64,000 nucleotides of DNA. Source: Rhodobacterales bacterium. Its GTDB lineage: Bacteria > Pseudomonadota > Alphaproteobacteria > Rhodobacterales > Rhodobacteraceae. The notes below the pieces were generated by a model that made no database searches, was not told where the DNA came from, and worked only from the letters and a program-made list of their open reading frames with translations. Position 1 is the stretch's first letter. Every line of letters begins with the position of its first letter. This document shows positions 1-8,672 of the stretch, piece by piece. The position numbers and the translations under genes are program-made. The DNA lies in the NCBI GenBank assembly GCA_002746935.1, contig PDRW01000037.1, positions 1 to 64,000 of the forward strand. Reading direction: 5' to 3'.

Positions 1-1
1 C

Positions 2-1996
2 TGGACCGGCAAACAGGCCAGCCCCTATGTGCCCTTCGTCAACATCGCCCCGGTGGTCGCGGGCACCAACGGCATCTCGCCGATCTTCCTCACCACCGTC
101 GGCGTCACCGGCGGCATCGGCCTCGACCTGAAGAACTGGGTCCGCAAGCTCGATGCCGATGGCAATCCGGTGCTGGATGAAAACGGCGATGCGGTGCTGG
201 AACAGGCCTATTCGGTCGAGACCGGCAAGGTGCTGACGATCAACACCAGGGAAAAGAAGCTCTACGATTCCGACGGCACCGAGCTGGCCGACGTTTCCTC
301 GGCCTTCACCCCGCAGAAGGTGGAATTCATGAAGGCCGGCGGCTCCTATGCCGTGGTCTTCGGCAAGAAGCTGCAAACGCTGGCCTCGGAAATCCTCGGC
401 ATCGAGCTGAAGTCCGCCTTCGCGCCGTCAAAGGAGATCCACCACGAGGGACAGGGCCTCACCGCGGTGGAGAAGATCTTCAACCGCAACGCGGTGGGCG
501 TGAAATCCGACAAGCCGCTGCATGCGGGCTCGGACGTGCGGGTCAAGGTCAACATCGTCGGCTCGCAGGACACCACCGGCCTCATGACCATGCAGGAGCT
601 TGAGGCGATGGCGGCCACGGTGGTCTCGCCCTCGGTTGACGGCGCCTATCAGTCGGGCTGCCACACCGCGTCGGTCTGGGATGCGAAGGCCCAGGCCAAC
701 ACGCCCAAGCTCATGAAATTCATGAATGATTTCGGGCTCATCACCGGCCGCGACCCGAAGGGTGTCTACCACCCGATGACCGACGTCATCCACAAGGTGC
801 TCAATGACATCACCGTGGATGACTGGGACATCATCATCGGCGGCGACAGCCACACCCGGATGTCGAAAGGCGTGGCCTTCGGGGCCGACTCGGGCACCGT
901 GGCGCTGGCGCTTGCCACCGGCGAAGCCACCATGCCGATCCCGGACTCGGTCAAGGTTACCTTCAAGGGTCAGATGGTCGACTGGATGGACTTCCGCGAC
1001 GTGGTCCACGCCACCCAGAAGCAGATGCTGGAACAGCACGGCGAAAACGTCTTCCAGGGCCGGGTGATCGAGGTGCATATCGGCACGCTGATGGCCGACC
1101 AGGCCTTCACCTTCACCGACTGGACCGCCGAGATGAAGGCGAAGGCGTCGGTCTGCATCTCCAATGACGAGACCCTGATCGCCTCGCTTGAACTCGCCAA
1201 GAGCCGCATCCAGATCATGATCGACAAGGGCATGGACAATGACGCCGGCGTGCTCGCCGGGCTGATCGCCAAGGCCGACAGGCGGATTGCCCAGATCGCG
1301 TCGGGCGACAAGCCCGCCCTGCGCCCGGATGCCAACGCGAAGTATTATGCCGAAGTGGAGGTCGATCTCGACGAGATCGTCGAGCCGATGATCGCCGACC
1401 CGGATGTGAACAACGAAGACGTCTCCAAGCGCTACACCCACGACACGATCCGCCCGATCTCGTATTACAATGCGGAAAAGAAGGTCGATCTCGGCTTTGT
1501 CGGCTCCTGCATGGTGCACAAGGGCGACATGAAGATCGTCGCCCAGATGCTGAAGAACCTCGAGGCCGAAAAGGGCAGGGTGGAGTTCAAGGCGCCGCTG
1601 GTGGTGACCGCCCCGACCTACAACATCATCGACGAGATGAAGGAAGAGGGCGATTGGGAGGTGCTGGAGCGCTATTCGGGCTTCGAATTCAACGACGATG
1701 CCCCGAAGACCAAGGCGCGCACCCATTACGACAACATCCTCTATCTGGAACGCCCGGGCTGCAACCTCTGCATGGGCAACCAGGAAAAGGCCGAGAAGGG
1801 CGACACCGTGCTCGCCACCTCGACCCGGCTGTTCCAGGGCCGTGTGGTGGCCGATCTGCCCGAGAAGAAGGGTGAAAGCCTGCTCGCCTCGACCCCGGTG
1901 GTGGTGCTCTCGGCGATCCTCGGCCGCACCCCGACGCTGGAGGAATACAAGGCCGCGGTGAAGGGCATCGACGGTGCATTTCTAGAGGAACTCTGA
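2..1996 (+). CDS. acnB: Aconitate hydratase B (AcnB), 5'-truncated by window edge
   Basis: TCA-cycle enzyme that interconverts citrate and isocitrate; AcnB enzymes can also act on 2-methylisocitrate. The frame is open from base 2 with no start in the window, so about 660 C-terminal residues are visible of a family length near 900-930. The [4Fe-4S] ligands are visible: a Cys in GSCMVHKG (codon at 1508) and the CxxC pair in PGCNLCMGNQ (codons at 1760 and 1769). The substrate-binding segment GGDSHTRMSKGVAFGADSG is also present. These features place it in the AcnB rather than the AcnA family. A strong hairpin lies about 400 bases downstream. It is a housekeeping gene with no evident link to the EPS locus that follows. 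Confidence 0.96.
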   Translation, partial: WTGKQASPYVPFVNIAPVVAGTNGISPIFLTTVGVTGGIGLDLKNWVRKLDADGNPVLDENGDAVLEQAYSVETGKVLTINTREKKLYDSDGTELADVSSAFTPQKVEFMKAGGSYAVVFGKKLQTLASEILGIELKSAFAPSKEIHHEGQGLTAVEKIFNRNAVGVKSDKPLHAGSDVRVKVNIVGSQDTTGLMTMQELEAMAATVVSPSVDGAYQSGCHTASVWDAKAQANTPKLMKFMNDFGLITGRDPKGVYHPMTDVIHKVLNDITVDDWDIIIGGDSHTRMSKGVAFGADSGTVALALATGEATMPIPDSVKVTFKGQMVDWMDFRDVVHATQKQMLEQHGENVFQGRVIEVHIGTLMADQAFTFTDWTAEMKAKASVCISNDETLIASLELAKSRIQIMIDKGMDNDAGVLAGLIAKADRRIAQIASGDKPALRPDANAKYYAEVEVDLDEIVEPMIADPDVNNEDVSKRYTHDTIRPISYYNAEKKVDLGFVGSCMVHKGDMKIVAQMLKNLEAEKGRVEFKAPLVVTAPTYNIIDEMKEEGDWEVLERYSGFEFNDDAPKTKARTHYDNILYLERPGCNLCMGNQEKAEKGDTVLATSTRLFQGRVVADLPEKKGESLLASTPVVVLSAILGRTPTLEEYKAAVKGIDGAFLEEL

Positions 1997-2475
1997 ACGC
2001 CTCAGGCTGATTTCTGCCAGCCTTCCACCGGGGCATAAGGTGGGCATTGGAATGAAACAGCAGCGTTTCTTCGTTTGAGCACTATCGAAAGAAGAAGCGG
2101 ACAAGGCGGGAGGTTTTCTGGCCCGGACGGACCGGGTTGTGCCCCGGCTGCGCATTCCGGGCGCGGCTGGACGCTCTGTTTGCCCCGCATTTTGGGTTGC
2201 AAATCGCCGGTCGGGCAATGCATGGCCCCCGGCCTGGCCGACCGGCGCGCTCAGACGGCATGCCCCGCACATGCGGGGTGCGCCACGCTCCCGCGCGTCT
2301 TGCCGGCGGCCGCCGTGGCCCAACCCGTTCGTTCCACCGCGCCAGCCGGGACCGTCGCAGGAGGTCCGGTCCGGGAGGGCCTTGTCCGGGATGGGAAAGG
2401 GGCGCTCGCGGGCGCCCCTTTCGTTTGGTCTTGCGGGTAATGGCTCGCGGGCCTTGAGGCCGGAGCGAGATGCGG
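1997..2475. other. Intergenic region between convergent acnB and BCCT gene
   Basis: About 480 bases with no convincing gene; small ORFs here run in all frames and show no recognisable motif. It contains two inverted repeats. One is a compact stem of CCCCGCA and TGCGGGG at 2263-2278. The other is the terminator-like hairpin at 2396-2421 listed separately. Confidence 0.6.
2396..2421. terminator. Bidirectional terminator-like hairpin
   Basis: Perfect 10-bp stem, AAAGGGGCGC pairing with GCGCCCCTTT, around a 6-base loop, followed on the plus strand by TCGTTT. The A/T ends of the stem would supply a short U run in either direction. It sits between the 3' ends of convergent acnB and the BCCT gene, so it probably ends both transcripts. 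It lies close to the BCCT stop codon. Confidence 0.75.
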
Positions 2476-4071
2476 TCACTTGCGTGCGCGCATTTCCTTC
2501 CGCTCCTTGACCACGCCGAGCAGGATCGACAGGCACATCAGCATCAGCACGATGGCGAAGGGGAAGCCGGTGGCGATCGCCGCCGCCTGCAATGCGCCGA
2601 GGCCGCCGCCGAGCAGCAGCGCCACCGCGATCGCGCCTTCCATGGTGCACCAGAACACCCGCTGCGGGGTCGGCGCGTCGGTCTTGCCGCCCGCGGTGAT
2701 GGTGTCGATCACCAGCGAGCCCGAATCCGACGAGGTCACGAAGAACACCACCACGAGGATGATGCCGACGAAGGACAGCAGCCCGGTCAGCGGGAAGGCC
2801 TCGAACATCTTGAACATCTTCAGTTCCAGCGCCGTGTCCTGAAGCGCCTGCCCGTTGCCCGACATCACCTGATCCAGCGCCGCGCCACCGAAGACGCTCA
2901 TCCAGATCGCGCCGACGATGGTCGGCACGATCAGCACATAGAACACGAATTCGCGGATTGTCCGGCCGCGCGAGATCCGCGCGATGAACATGCCGACGAA
3001 GGGCGACCAGCTGATCCACCACGCCCAGTAGAAGGTCGTCCAGCCTTGCAGGAAGTTGGTATCCTCGCGGCCGAATGCGCCGGAAAGACCGGGCAGGTCC
3101 TTCACATAGACCCAGAGGTTGTCGAAAAACCCGGTGAGGATCGCCAGCGTCGGGCCGACCACGATCACCAGCACCAAAAGCAGTGCGGCGAGGATCATGT
3201 TGGCTTCGGAGAGCCGCTTCACCCCCTTGTCGAGCCCGGCCACCACCGAGATCGTCGCGAATGCGGTGATGCAGAGGATCAGCAGCACCTTCATGCCGTC
3301 GCTGATCGGCACGCCGAACAGGTAGTTGAGCCCCGCCAGCGCCTGGCTGGCGCCGAGGCCGAGCGAGGTGGCGAGCCCGAAGATGGTGGCAAAGACCGCG
3401 AGCACGTCGATCACATGGCCGATGAACCCCCAGGTGGCCTCGCCGAACAGCGGGTAGAACACCGAGCGCATGGTCAGCGGCAGGCCGCGGTTGTAGCTGA
3501 AGAAGGCGAGCGCCAGCGCGACCACCGCATAGACCGCCCAGGGGTGCAGGCCCCAGTGAAACACGGTGGCCGCCATGGCGAGGTCGCGCGCGGCGGCGGG
3601 GTCATCGGCCGCGGCCCCCAGCGGTGCCCAGTCGGTACGCACGCCCTCCTCGAGCGTGGTGCCGCCGATCGCGGCCCCGTAATGCGAGATCGGTTCCGCC
3701 ACGCCCCAGAACACGAGGCCAATGCCCATGCCTGCGGCGAACAGCATCGCAAACCACCCCATGTAGCCGTAATCGGGCTTCGCGTCCGGCCCGCCGAGGC
3801 GGATCGACCCGTAGGGGGTGACGATCAGAAACAGCGAGAACAGCACGAAGATGTTGCCCGCCAGCATGAACACCCAGTCGAACCGGCTGGTGAGCGCGGG
3901 CCGGAGCCAGCCGAAGAAGCTTTCGGCCTGATCCTGGAAGGCCAGAGTGAAAAACACGAAAGCGATGATGGTGAGGCCGGAGATGGCGAACACCGGGTTG
4001 TGAATATCGAAACCGAAGATGGTGACGTTGTCCTGGCCAACGTCATAGTCGGAATCGCGGGGTCTCTTCAT
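2476..4071 (-). CDS. BCCT-family betaine/carnitine/choline-type transporter
   Basis: Secondary transporter of the inner membrane for quaternary-ammonium or similar zwitterionic compounds, used in osmoprotection or as nutrient uptake. The 531-residue protein has about 12 hydrophobic segments. Family signatures are the glycine-rich stretch GMGIGLVFWGVAEP near residue 115 and the aromatic stretch WTTFYWAWWISWSPFVGMF followed by ARISRGRTIREF. The C-terminal tail is short and basic (VVKERKEMRARK), without the long regulatory extension of BetP. The ATG start is well supported by AAGGAGG a few bases upstream. The aminotransferase gene lies upstream on the same strand, 192 bases away, with a terminator or operator-like palindrome between them. 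The substrate cannot be assigned from sequence alone. Confidence 0.93.
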   Translation of the reverse strand: MKRPRDSDYDVGQDNVTIFGFDIHNPVFAISGLTIIAFVFFTLAFQDQAESFFGWLRPALTSRFDWVFMLAGNIFVLFSLFLIVTPYGSIRLGGPDAKPDYGYMGWFAMLFAAGMGIGLVFWGVAEPISHYGAAIGGTTLEEGVRTDWAPLGAAADDPAAARDLAMAATVFHWGLHPWAVYAVVALALAFFSYNRGLPLTMRSVFYPLFGEATWGFIGHVIDVLAVFATIFGLATSLGLGASQALAGLNYLFGVPISDGMKVLLILCITAFATISVVAGLDKGVKRLSEANMILAALLLVLVIVVGPTLAILTGFFDNLWVYVKDLPGLSGAFGREDTNFLQGWTTFYWAWWISWSPFVGMFIARISRGRTIREFVFYVLIVPTIVGAIWMSVFGGAALDQVMSGNGQALQDTALELKMFKMFEAFPLTGLLSFVGIILVVVFFVTSSDSGSLVIDTITAGGKTDAPTPQRVFWCTMEGAIAVALLLGGGLGALQAAAIATGFPFAIVLMLMCLSILLGVVKERKEMRARK

Positions 4072-4151
4072 CGGACATCCTCCTTGTTGTTGTCCGATCC
4101 TGCGATGTAATCCCGGCTGAAGACAGGTTTTTTTGCCGGTTTTGCAACAAA

Positions 4152-4171
4152 AACAGACGTTTTTGTCTGTT
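4152..4171. terminator. Perfect AACAGAC-N6-GTCTGTT palindrome (terminator or operator)
   Basis: Two perfect 7-base arms around a GTTTTT spacer. Read on the minus strand, the second arm runs into TTTTTGTT, which fits a weak intrinsic terminator for the aminotransferase gene that ends at 4264. It also lies about 80 bases upstream of the BCCT start codon, where a dimeric repressor could bind. The flanking DNA is rich in CTGTTTTG-like words. The sequence does not decide between the two roles. Confidence 0.45.
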
Positions 4172-4231
4172 TCTCTCCGTTTTGCCCTGTTTTGTTCTGT
4201 TTTGTTTTGGCCCGGCGGCCGGTTTTGCCCC

Positions 4232-4271
4232 GCTCAGACCCCCTCAGGCCGGCTCAGACCCCCTCAGGCCG
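4232..4271. repeat. 20-bp tandem duplication at the aminotransferase stop codon
   Basis: The unit GCTCAGACCCCCTCAGGCCG occurs twice back to back (4232-4251 and 4252-4271). The second copy contains the stop codon of the aminotransferase gene at 4264-4266, so the last residues of that protein lie within the repeat. It is probably a recent slippage duplication. Confidence 0.8.
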
Positions 4272-5706
4272 CCCCCGCCGCCCCGGCGCGGGATCCGGCC
4301 TGTTGCCCTGCGCACCCGCCCGCCACCCATTCGGCCGCGTTTTCGGCCACGTCGCAGACCGCGTCGAGGATGGTCCCGACGGTGGCATCGTCCATCGCGT
4401 AATGCAGCGACAGCCGTACCCAGCCGGGCTTGTGGCTGTCGTCGCCATGCAGGATCTCCTCGCGCAAGACGCAGCTTTCGCCCTGCGAGATATGCAGCAG
4501 CCGGTGGCCGTAGGGTCCGGCGCAGACACAGCCGCCCCGGGCCTGAACCCCGTGCAGATCGGAGAGCATCCGGGTGATCTCCTGATGATGCAGGTAGCCC
4601 CCGGCGCCGTCCCTGATCAGGAAGGAGAAGATCGGCAGCCGGACATGGGCTTCGGTGCCGAGCAGCTCGAGGCCGGGCACACCGGAGAGCGCCTCCAGCG
4701 CGCGGGCGTTCAGGGCCTTTTCGCGGGCCTCGATGGCCGCCACCCCGACGCTGTGTTTCACCGAGAAGGCGAGGGCGGCGCGGATATCGCCGAGGATGTT
4801 CGGCGTGCCCGCCTCTTCGCGTTCATGCAGCGAGCCCACATAATCGTGCTCCCAGGGCGAGACGAAGGCCACCGTGCCGCCGCCCGGCGCCGTGGGCCGG
4901 TGCTGCCGCGCCACCGCGCGTTTCATCGCCAGCACCCCCGAGGCCCCGGGGCCGCCGAGGAACTTGTGCGGCGAGACGAAGATCGCGTCGGGCGCGGGGG
5001 CGCCGGCGGGGTTGAGATCCATCGCGAGGTAGGGCGCCCCGGCGGCGTAGTCCCAGAACGACAGCGCGCCGTGGCGTTTGAGCACGGCGGTCACCGCGGC
5101 GACATCGGTGCAGATGCCGGTGACATTGGAGGCCGCCGAGAACGAGCCGATCACCAGCGGGTTGCCCGCATGGCGGCGCAGGGTGGCGTCGAGCGCGTCG
5201 AGGTCGATGCCGGTGCGGTTGTCGGGGCCGATCTCCACCACCTTGGCCACGCTTTCGCGCCAGGGCAGGATGTTGGAATGGTGCTCATAAGGCCCGATCA
5301 GCACCACCGGGCGCGGGCCCTCCACCGGCTGATGCAGCCCCAGCAGTCCGACCAGCTTGTTGACCGCCCCGGTGACGCCGGCGCCGGCGAAAATGATCTC
5401 GTCTTCCGGCCCGGCGTTCAGACACTGGCCGATGAAACCCCGCGCCGCCTCGCGGATGCGGGTGGTCTTGCGGCCGCAGAAGGAGTCTTCGGTGTGGCTG
5501 TTGGCGTAAAACGGCAGGATCTCGCTCTGCATGAAGCGCTCGACCTGTTCCAGCGCACGCCCCGAGGCGGTGTAATCGGCATAGACGAGCCTGCGGGGGC
5601 CGAAGGGGCCGTCGATGGCAATCCCCTCGCCGATGACACCCGCGCGCAGGCTTTCGATGGCCTGAGCGCCGCGGGCGCCGTCGAGAATGTCGCCTAACTC
5701 TGTCAT
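4264..5706 (-). CDS. Class V aminotransferase / cysteine-desulfurase-like PLP enzyme
   Basis: PLP-dependent fold-type I enzyme of the class V (NifS/CsdA-like) group, 480 residues. The PLP Lys is K248 in FVSPHKFLGGPG. The His stretch EHHSN (about residues 141-145) and FYANSHTEDSF (about 66-76) are typical of this subgroup. The ATG is preceded by GGGGAG at suitable spacing. No sulfur-mobilising partner genes lie nearby, so a role in Fe-S assembly is not indicated; amino-acid or amine metabolism is equally possible. A Lrp-type regulator is divergently transcribed 107 bases away and is the likely regulator, a common pairing for amino-acid catabolic genes. The substrate is unknown. Confidence 0.88.
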   Translation of the reverse strand: MTELGDILDGARGAQAIESLRAGVIGEGIAIDGPFGPRRLVYADYTASGRALEQVERFMQSEILPFYANSHTEDSFCGRKTTRIREAARGFIGQCLNAGPEDEIIFAGAGVTGAVNKLVGLLGLHQPVEGPRPVVLIGPYEHHSNILPWRESVAKVVEIGPDNRTGIDLDALDATLRRHAGNPLVIGSFSAASNVTGICTDVAAVTAVLKRHGALSFWDYAAGAPYLAMDLNPAGAPAPDAIFVSPHKFLGGPGASGVLAMKRAVARQHRPTAPGGGTVAFVSPWEHDYVGSLHEREEAGTPNILGDIRAALAFSVKHSVGVAAIEAREKALNARALEALSGVPGLELLGTEAHVRLPIFSFLIRDGAGGYLHHQEITRMLSDLHGVQARGGCVCAGPYGHRLLHISQGESCVLREEILHGDDSHKPGWVRLSLHYAMDDATVGTILDAVCDVAENAAEWVAGGCAGQQAGSRAGAAGAA

Positions 5707-5813
5707 GATCCGGTCTCCCCACAGCTTTTGTTTCGGGTATCATAGCCCGCGCCACCCGGATCAGCCTTTGCAAATGACTGGCTTTGAGCGGCGTCTTGTG
5801 GTCAAATGACCCG

Positions 5814-6284
5814 ATGCAAGGCAAGAACCTCGATCATTTCGACCTCGCGCTTCTGCGCGCCCTGCAACAGGATTCGTCGCTGTCGCAACGCGATCTCGCC
5901 GAGCGGATCGGGCTGTCGCAAAACGCCTGCTGGCGGCGGCTTTCGGCGCTCAGGGCGGAGGGTTTCGTGGTCGGCCAGCGCGCCCGGCTCGACCGCGAGA
6001 AACTCGGGCTGAAGCTGATCGTCTTCGTGATGCTGCGCACGCGCTACCATTCGACCGACTGGTTGCAGCGGTTTCGCCGCCATGTGTCGACGATCGAGGA
6101 AATTGTCGATTTCTACCGGATCGGCGGCGATTACGACTATCTGCTGAAAGTCGTGGTGCAGGATATCGCGGGCTATGACGCGGTCTATCAGCGGCTGATC
6201 GACAAGGTCGAACTGGCCTCGGTGACGGCCTATTTCGCGATGGAAACCATCCTTGAGGACCGGCCGCTGCCGGTGGGGCGCTAG
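5814..6284 (+). CDS. Lrp/AsnC-family transcriptional regulator
   Basis: Small feast/famine-type regulator with an N-terminal helix-turn-helix (LSQRDLAERIGLSQNACWRRL, about residues 20-40) and a C-terminal RAM/ACT-like domain for amino-acid effector binding and oligomerisation (GGDYDYLLKVVVQDIAGYD). The ATG at 5814 gives 156 residues, the usual family length. An in-frame TTG at 5784 would add ten residues, but neither start has a clear Shine-Dalgarno sequence. It is divergent from the class V aminotransferase gene and probably controls that gene and itself from the shared 107-base region. The effector is unknown. Confidence 0.92.
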   Translation: MQGKNLDHFDLALLRALQQDSSLSQRDLAERIGLSQNACWRRLSALRAEGFVVGQRARLDREKLGLKLIVFVMLRTRYHSTDWLQRFRRHVSTIEEIVDFYRIGGDYDYLLKVVVQDIAGYDAVYQRLIDKVELASVTAYFAMETILEDRPLPVGR

Positions 6285-6364
6285 GGTGGGGCACGACGAC
6301 AGGGCGTTTCCGGGTTTCGGGATTTGGGCGATTGAGTCTTCGCGAAACCCGACCACAATATCTT

Positions 6365-6387
6365 GCGGTCCATTGTCGCCGGACCGC
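6365..6387. terminator. GCGGTCC-N9-GGACCGC inverted repeat after the Lrp gene
   Basis: Seven-base perfect arms about 80 bases beyond the regulator's stop codon. There is no T run, so termination is only a possibility. The rest of 6285-6554 shows nothing recognisable apart from the probable promoter region of the acyltransferase gene. Confidence 0.3.
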
Positions 6388-6554
6388 GAACAGCCCGTTG
6401 AGGGCACCGGCCCGGTCCAATTCGCCCTTTATTCGAATCGCCTGCGCGCCTACCGCTCTGGGATCAGGTGGGGGAACACCGTGTGCACTGAAAACCGTCA
6501 GACACCTGGCCCGGCCGGTTCGTTTCGTATTGCAACCAGCAGGCGGTCAGATCG

Positions 6555-8531
6555 TTGAAATATCGTCCGGAGATTGACGGGCTTCGCACCGTCGCCGTTA
6601 TTCCTGTGATCCTGTATCACGCAGGCGCCGCCGCGTTTTCCGGCGGCTTTGTCGGCGTTGACGTGTTCTTCGTGATTTCGGGCTACCTGATCACCACCAT
6701 CCTGATCGGCGAACTCGAACAGGGCAGGTTCTCGATCATCAATTTCTACGAAAGACGCGCGCGGCGGATTCTGCCGGCGCTGTTCTTCGTGATGCTCTGC
6801 ACGCTGCCTTTCGCATGGGTCTGGATGCTGCCGGGCCAGCTCAAGGACTATGCCCAGAGTCTGATCGCGGTCAGCCTGTTCGGCTCCAACTTCCTGTTCT
6901 GGAAGACATCGGGCTATTTCGCCGCCGCGGCGGAGGAGAAACCCTTCCTGCACACCTGGAGCCTCGCGGTCGAAGAGCAATATTATGTGCTCTTTCCGGT
7001 GTTTCTGTTCCTCGCCTGGCGCTTCGGGCGCAACCGGGTGTTCTGGATGATCGCGGTTTTCGCCGCGATCTCGCTTCTGGTCAGCGAATGGGGCTGGCGC
7101 AATGAGCCGAAGGCGAATTTCTTCCTGTTCCCGACCCGGGCCTGGGAGCTCTTCGCGGGCTCGATCGCGGCCTTCGTGATCAAGTCGCACGGCATCCGCA
7201 GCAACAACCTGCTCTCCGCGGCGGGGCTGCTGGCGATCCTGTTTTCGATCTTTGTCTACACCGAGGAAACGCCGTTTCCGAGCGTCTATGCGCTGCTGCC
7301 GGTGGGCGGCTCGGTGCTGATCGTGCTCTATGCCACGCGCGACACGCTCGCCGGGCGGCTGCTCAGCACAAGGCCCTTTGTGGGCATCGGGCTGATCAGC
7401 TATTCGGCGTATCTCTGGCACCAGCCGCTGTTTGCCTTCGCGCGCATCCGCTCGACCGAGGCGCCGGGCCTGCCCCTGATGCTGCTGCTCTCGGTGGTGG
7501 CGCTGGGCCTTGCGGGCCTCAGCTGGCGCTATGTCGAACGGCCCTTCCGGCTTAAGGACGTCACCAGCCGCCGGCTGATCTTTTCGGGTGCGCTCACCGG
7601 CATCGTCGCCTTTGCCGCGCTGGGCTGGCTCGGCAATGCCAAGAGCGCGGAATTCGAGCAATACTGGCTCGCCCGGCAGCCGGAAAACGTTCGTGCTACC
7701 TATACGGTTCTGGCCCGCGCCAATCCGGAGCTGTCCAACTGGGGGGCCGACGAGTTTGGCAACCAGAACCTCGGCGATTGCCGCTTCAACGCCCGCAATC
7801 CCACCGGCGAGGTGCAGGCGACCCTGAAGGCCTGTGCCGAGACCTACGGGCCCGGGGTGCTGGTGCTGGGCGACAGCCACGCGATGGACCTTTACGGCAC
7901 CGTCGCCTCGCGCTTTGCGGATCATCCGTTCATCGTCGGCATCACCCAGGGCGGCTGCCGGGTGTTCGACCGCGATCCCGACTGCCACTATGACGACACC
8001 GCCCGCTTCGTGGCCGAAAACCCGGGTGTCTTCGGCAAGGTGATCTTCGAACAGGCGGGGGTGTTCCTGTTGCGGGAAGACAACGGCACCAGGGGCACAC
8101 GCGAGATGTTTTCCCGGCTCAGGCTCGACCAGCCGGTGGAGCATATCGAGCCGGACCCGGAGCGGATCGGCATCGCGGTCGATTATGTGCGCAGGCTCAG
8201 CCAGCATGTGCCGGTGCAATGGTTCCTGCCGCGGGTGGAGCCGCATATTGCCAGCAATTACGTGCTGCGTAACGGCTGCGAAGGCAGCTATTTCTTCCGC
8301 GAAAACCAGGTCGAGCTGTTCGATACGCTGGAGCGGGTGATCGCGGCGGAGCTTGACGCGGTGGGGTCGGACAGGCTGACCTGGGTGTCGCAAAACGCGC
8401 TGTTCGGCTTCGATCTGGCGCAGGATTTCATGAGTTGCGACGAAATCTTCTGGAGCGACGGCGACCATTTCTCCGAGACCGGGGAGGTGCGCTTCGGAGC
8501 GCGGCTGCCGGAGGACTTCGTGAGGTTTTGA
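6555..8531 (+). CDS. Acyltransferase-3 / SGNH fusion (OafA-like O-acyltransferase)
   Basis: Inner-membrane O-acyltransferase that probably acetylates or acylates surface polysaccharide. Residues 1-360 form the acyltransferase-3 domain: EIDGLRTVAVIPVILYHAGA with the conserved His, RRARRILPALFF, and about ten hydrophobic helices. The C-terminal half is a periplasmic SGNH domain with S441 in LVLGDSHAMD and the D637-H638 pair in SDGDHFSETG, so the catalytic residues are present. The TTG at 6555 starts exactly at the conserved KYRPEIDGLR, which supports it. It is the first gene of a plus-strand group with the NRPS-like gene (about 140 bases downstream) and the propeller protein, at the edge of the EPS locus. 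The acyl donor and acceptor are unknown. Confidence 0.92.
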   Translation: MKYRPEIDGLRTVAVIPVILYHAGAAAFSGGFVGVDVFFVISGYLITTILIGELEQGRFSIINFYERRARRILPALFFVMLCTLPFAWVWMLPGQLKDYAQSLIAVSLFGSNFLFWKTSGYFAAAAEEKPFLHTWSLAVEEQYYVLFPVFLFLAWRFGRNRVFWMIAVFAAISLLVSEWGWRNEPKANFFLFPTRAWELFAGSIAAFVIKSHGIRSNNLLSAAGLLAILFSIFVYTEETPFPSVYALLPVGGSVLIVLYATRDTLAGRLLSTRPFVGIGLISYSAYLWHQPLFAFARIRSTEAPGLPLMLLLSVVALGLAGLSWRYVERPFRLKDVTSRRLIFSGALTGIVAFAALGWLGNAKSAEFEQYWLARQPENVRATYTVLARANPELSNWGADEFGNQNLGDCRFNARNPTGEVQATLKACAETYGPGVLVLGDSHAMDLYGTVASRFADHPFIVGITQGGCRVFDRDPDCHYDDTARFVAENPGVFGKVIFEQAGVFLLREDNGTRGTREMFSRLRLDQPVEHIEPDPERIGIAVDYVRRLSQHVPVQWFLPRVEPHIASNYVLRNGCEGSYFFRENQVELFDTLERVIAAELDAVGSDRLTWVSQNALFGFDLAQDFMSCDEIFWSDGDHFSETGEVRFGARLPEDFVRF

Positions 8532-8672
8532 AAAATGCAAATACCCTGTGACTGTCCGCACTTCGGCCATGTTCGGCCACAGTTCGCGGGTATTGTTCAC
8601 GGACGCGAAGCATTCGGACACCGGCGCGCCGCCGCCGCCGGGTCTTGTCCGGATGAGATGGGAGGGAAACCC

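Noticed and set aside
2470-4110. Plus-strand frame opposite the BCCT gene
   Set aside because: It is the mirror of the transporter codons, with a His/Glu/Arg/Gln-rich product and no domain.
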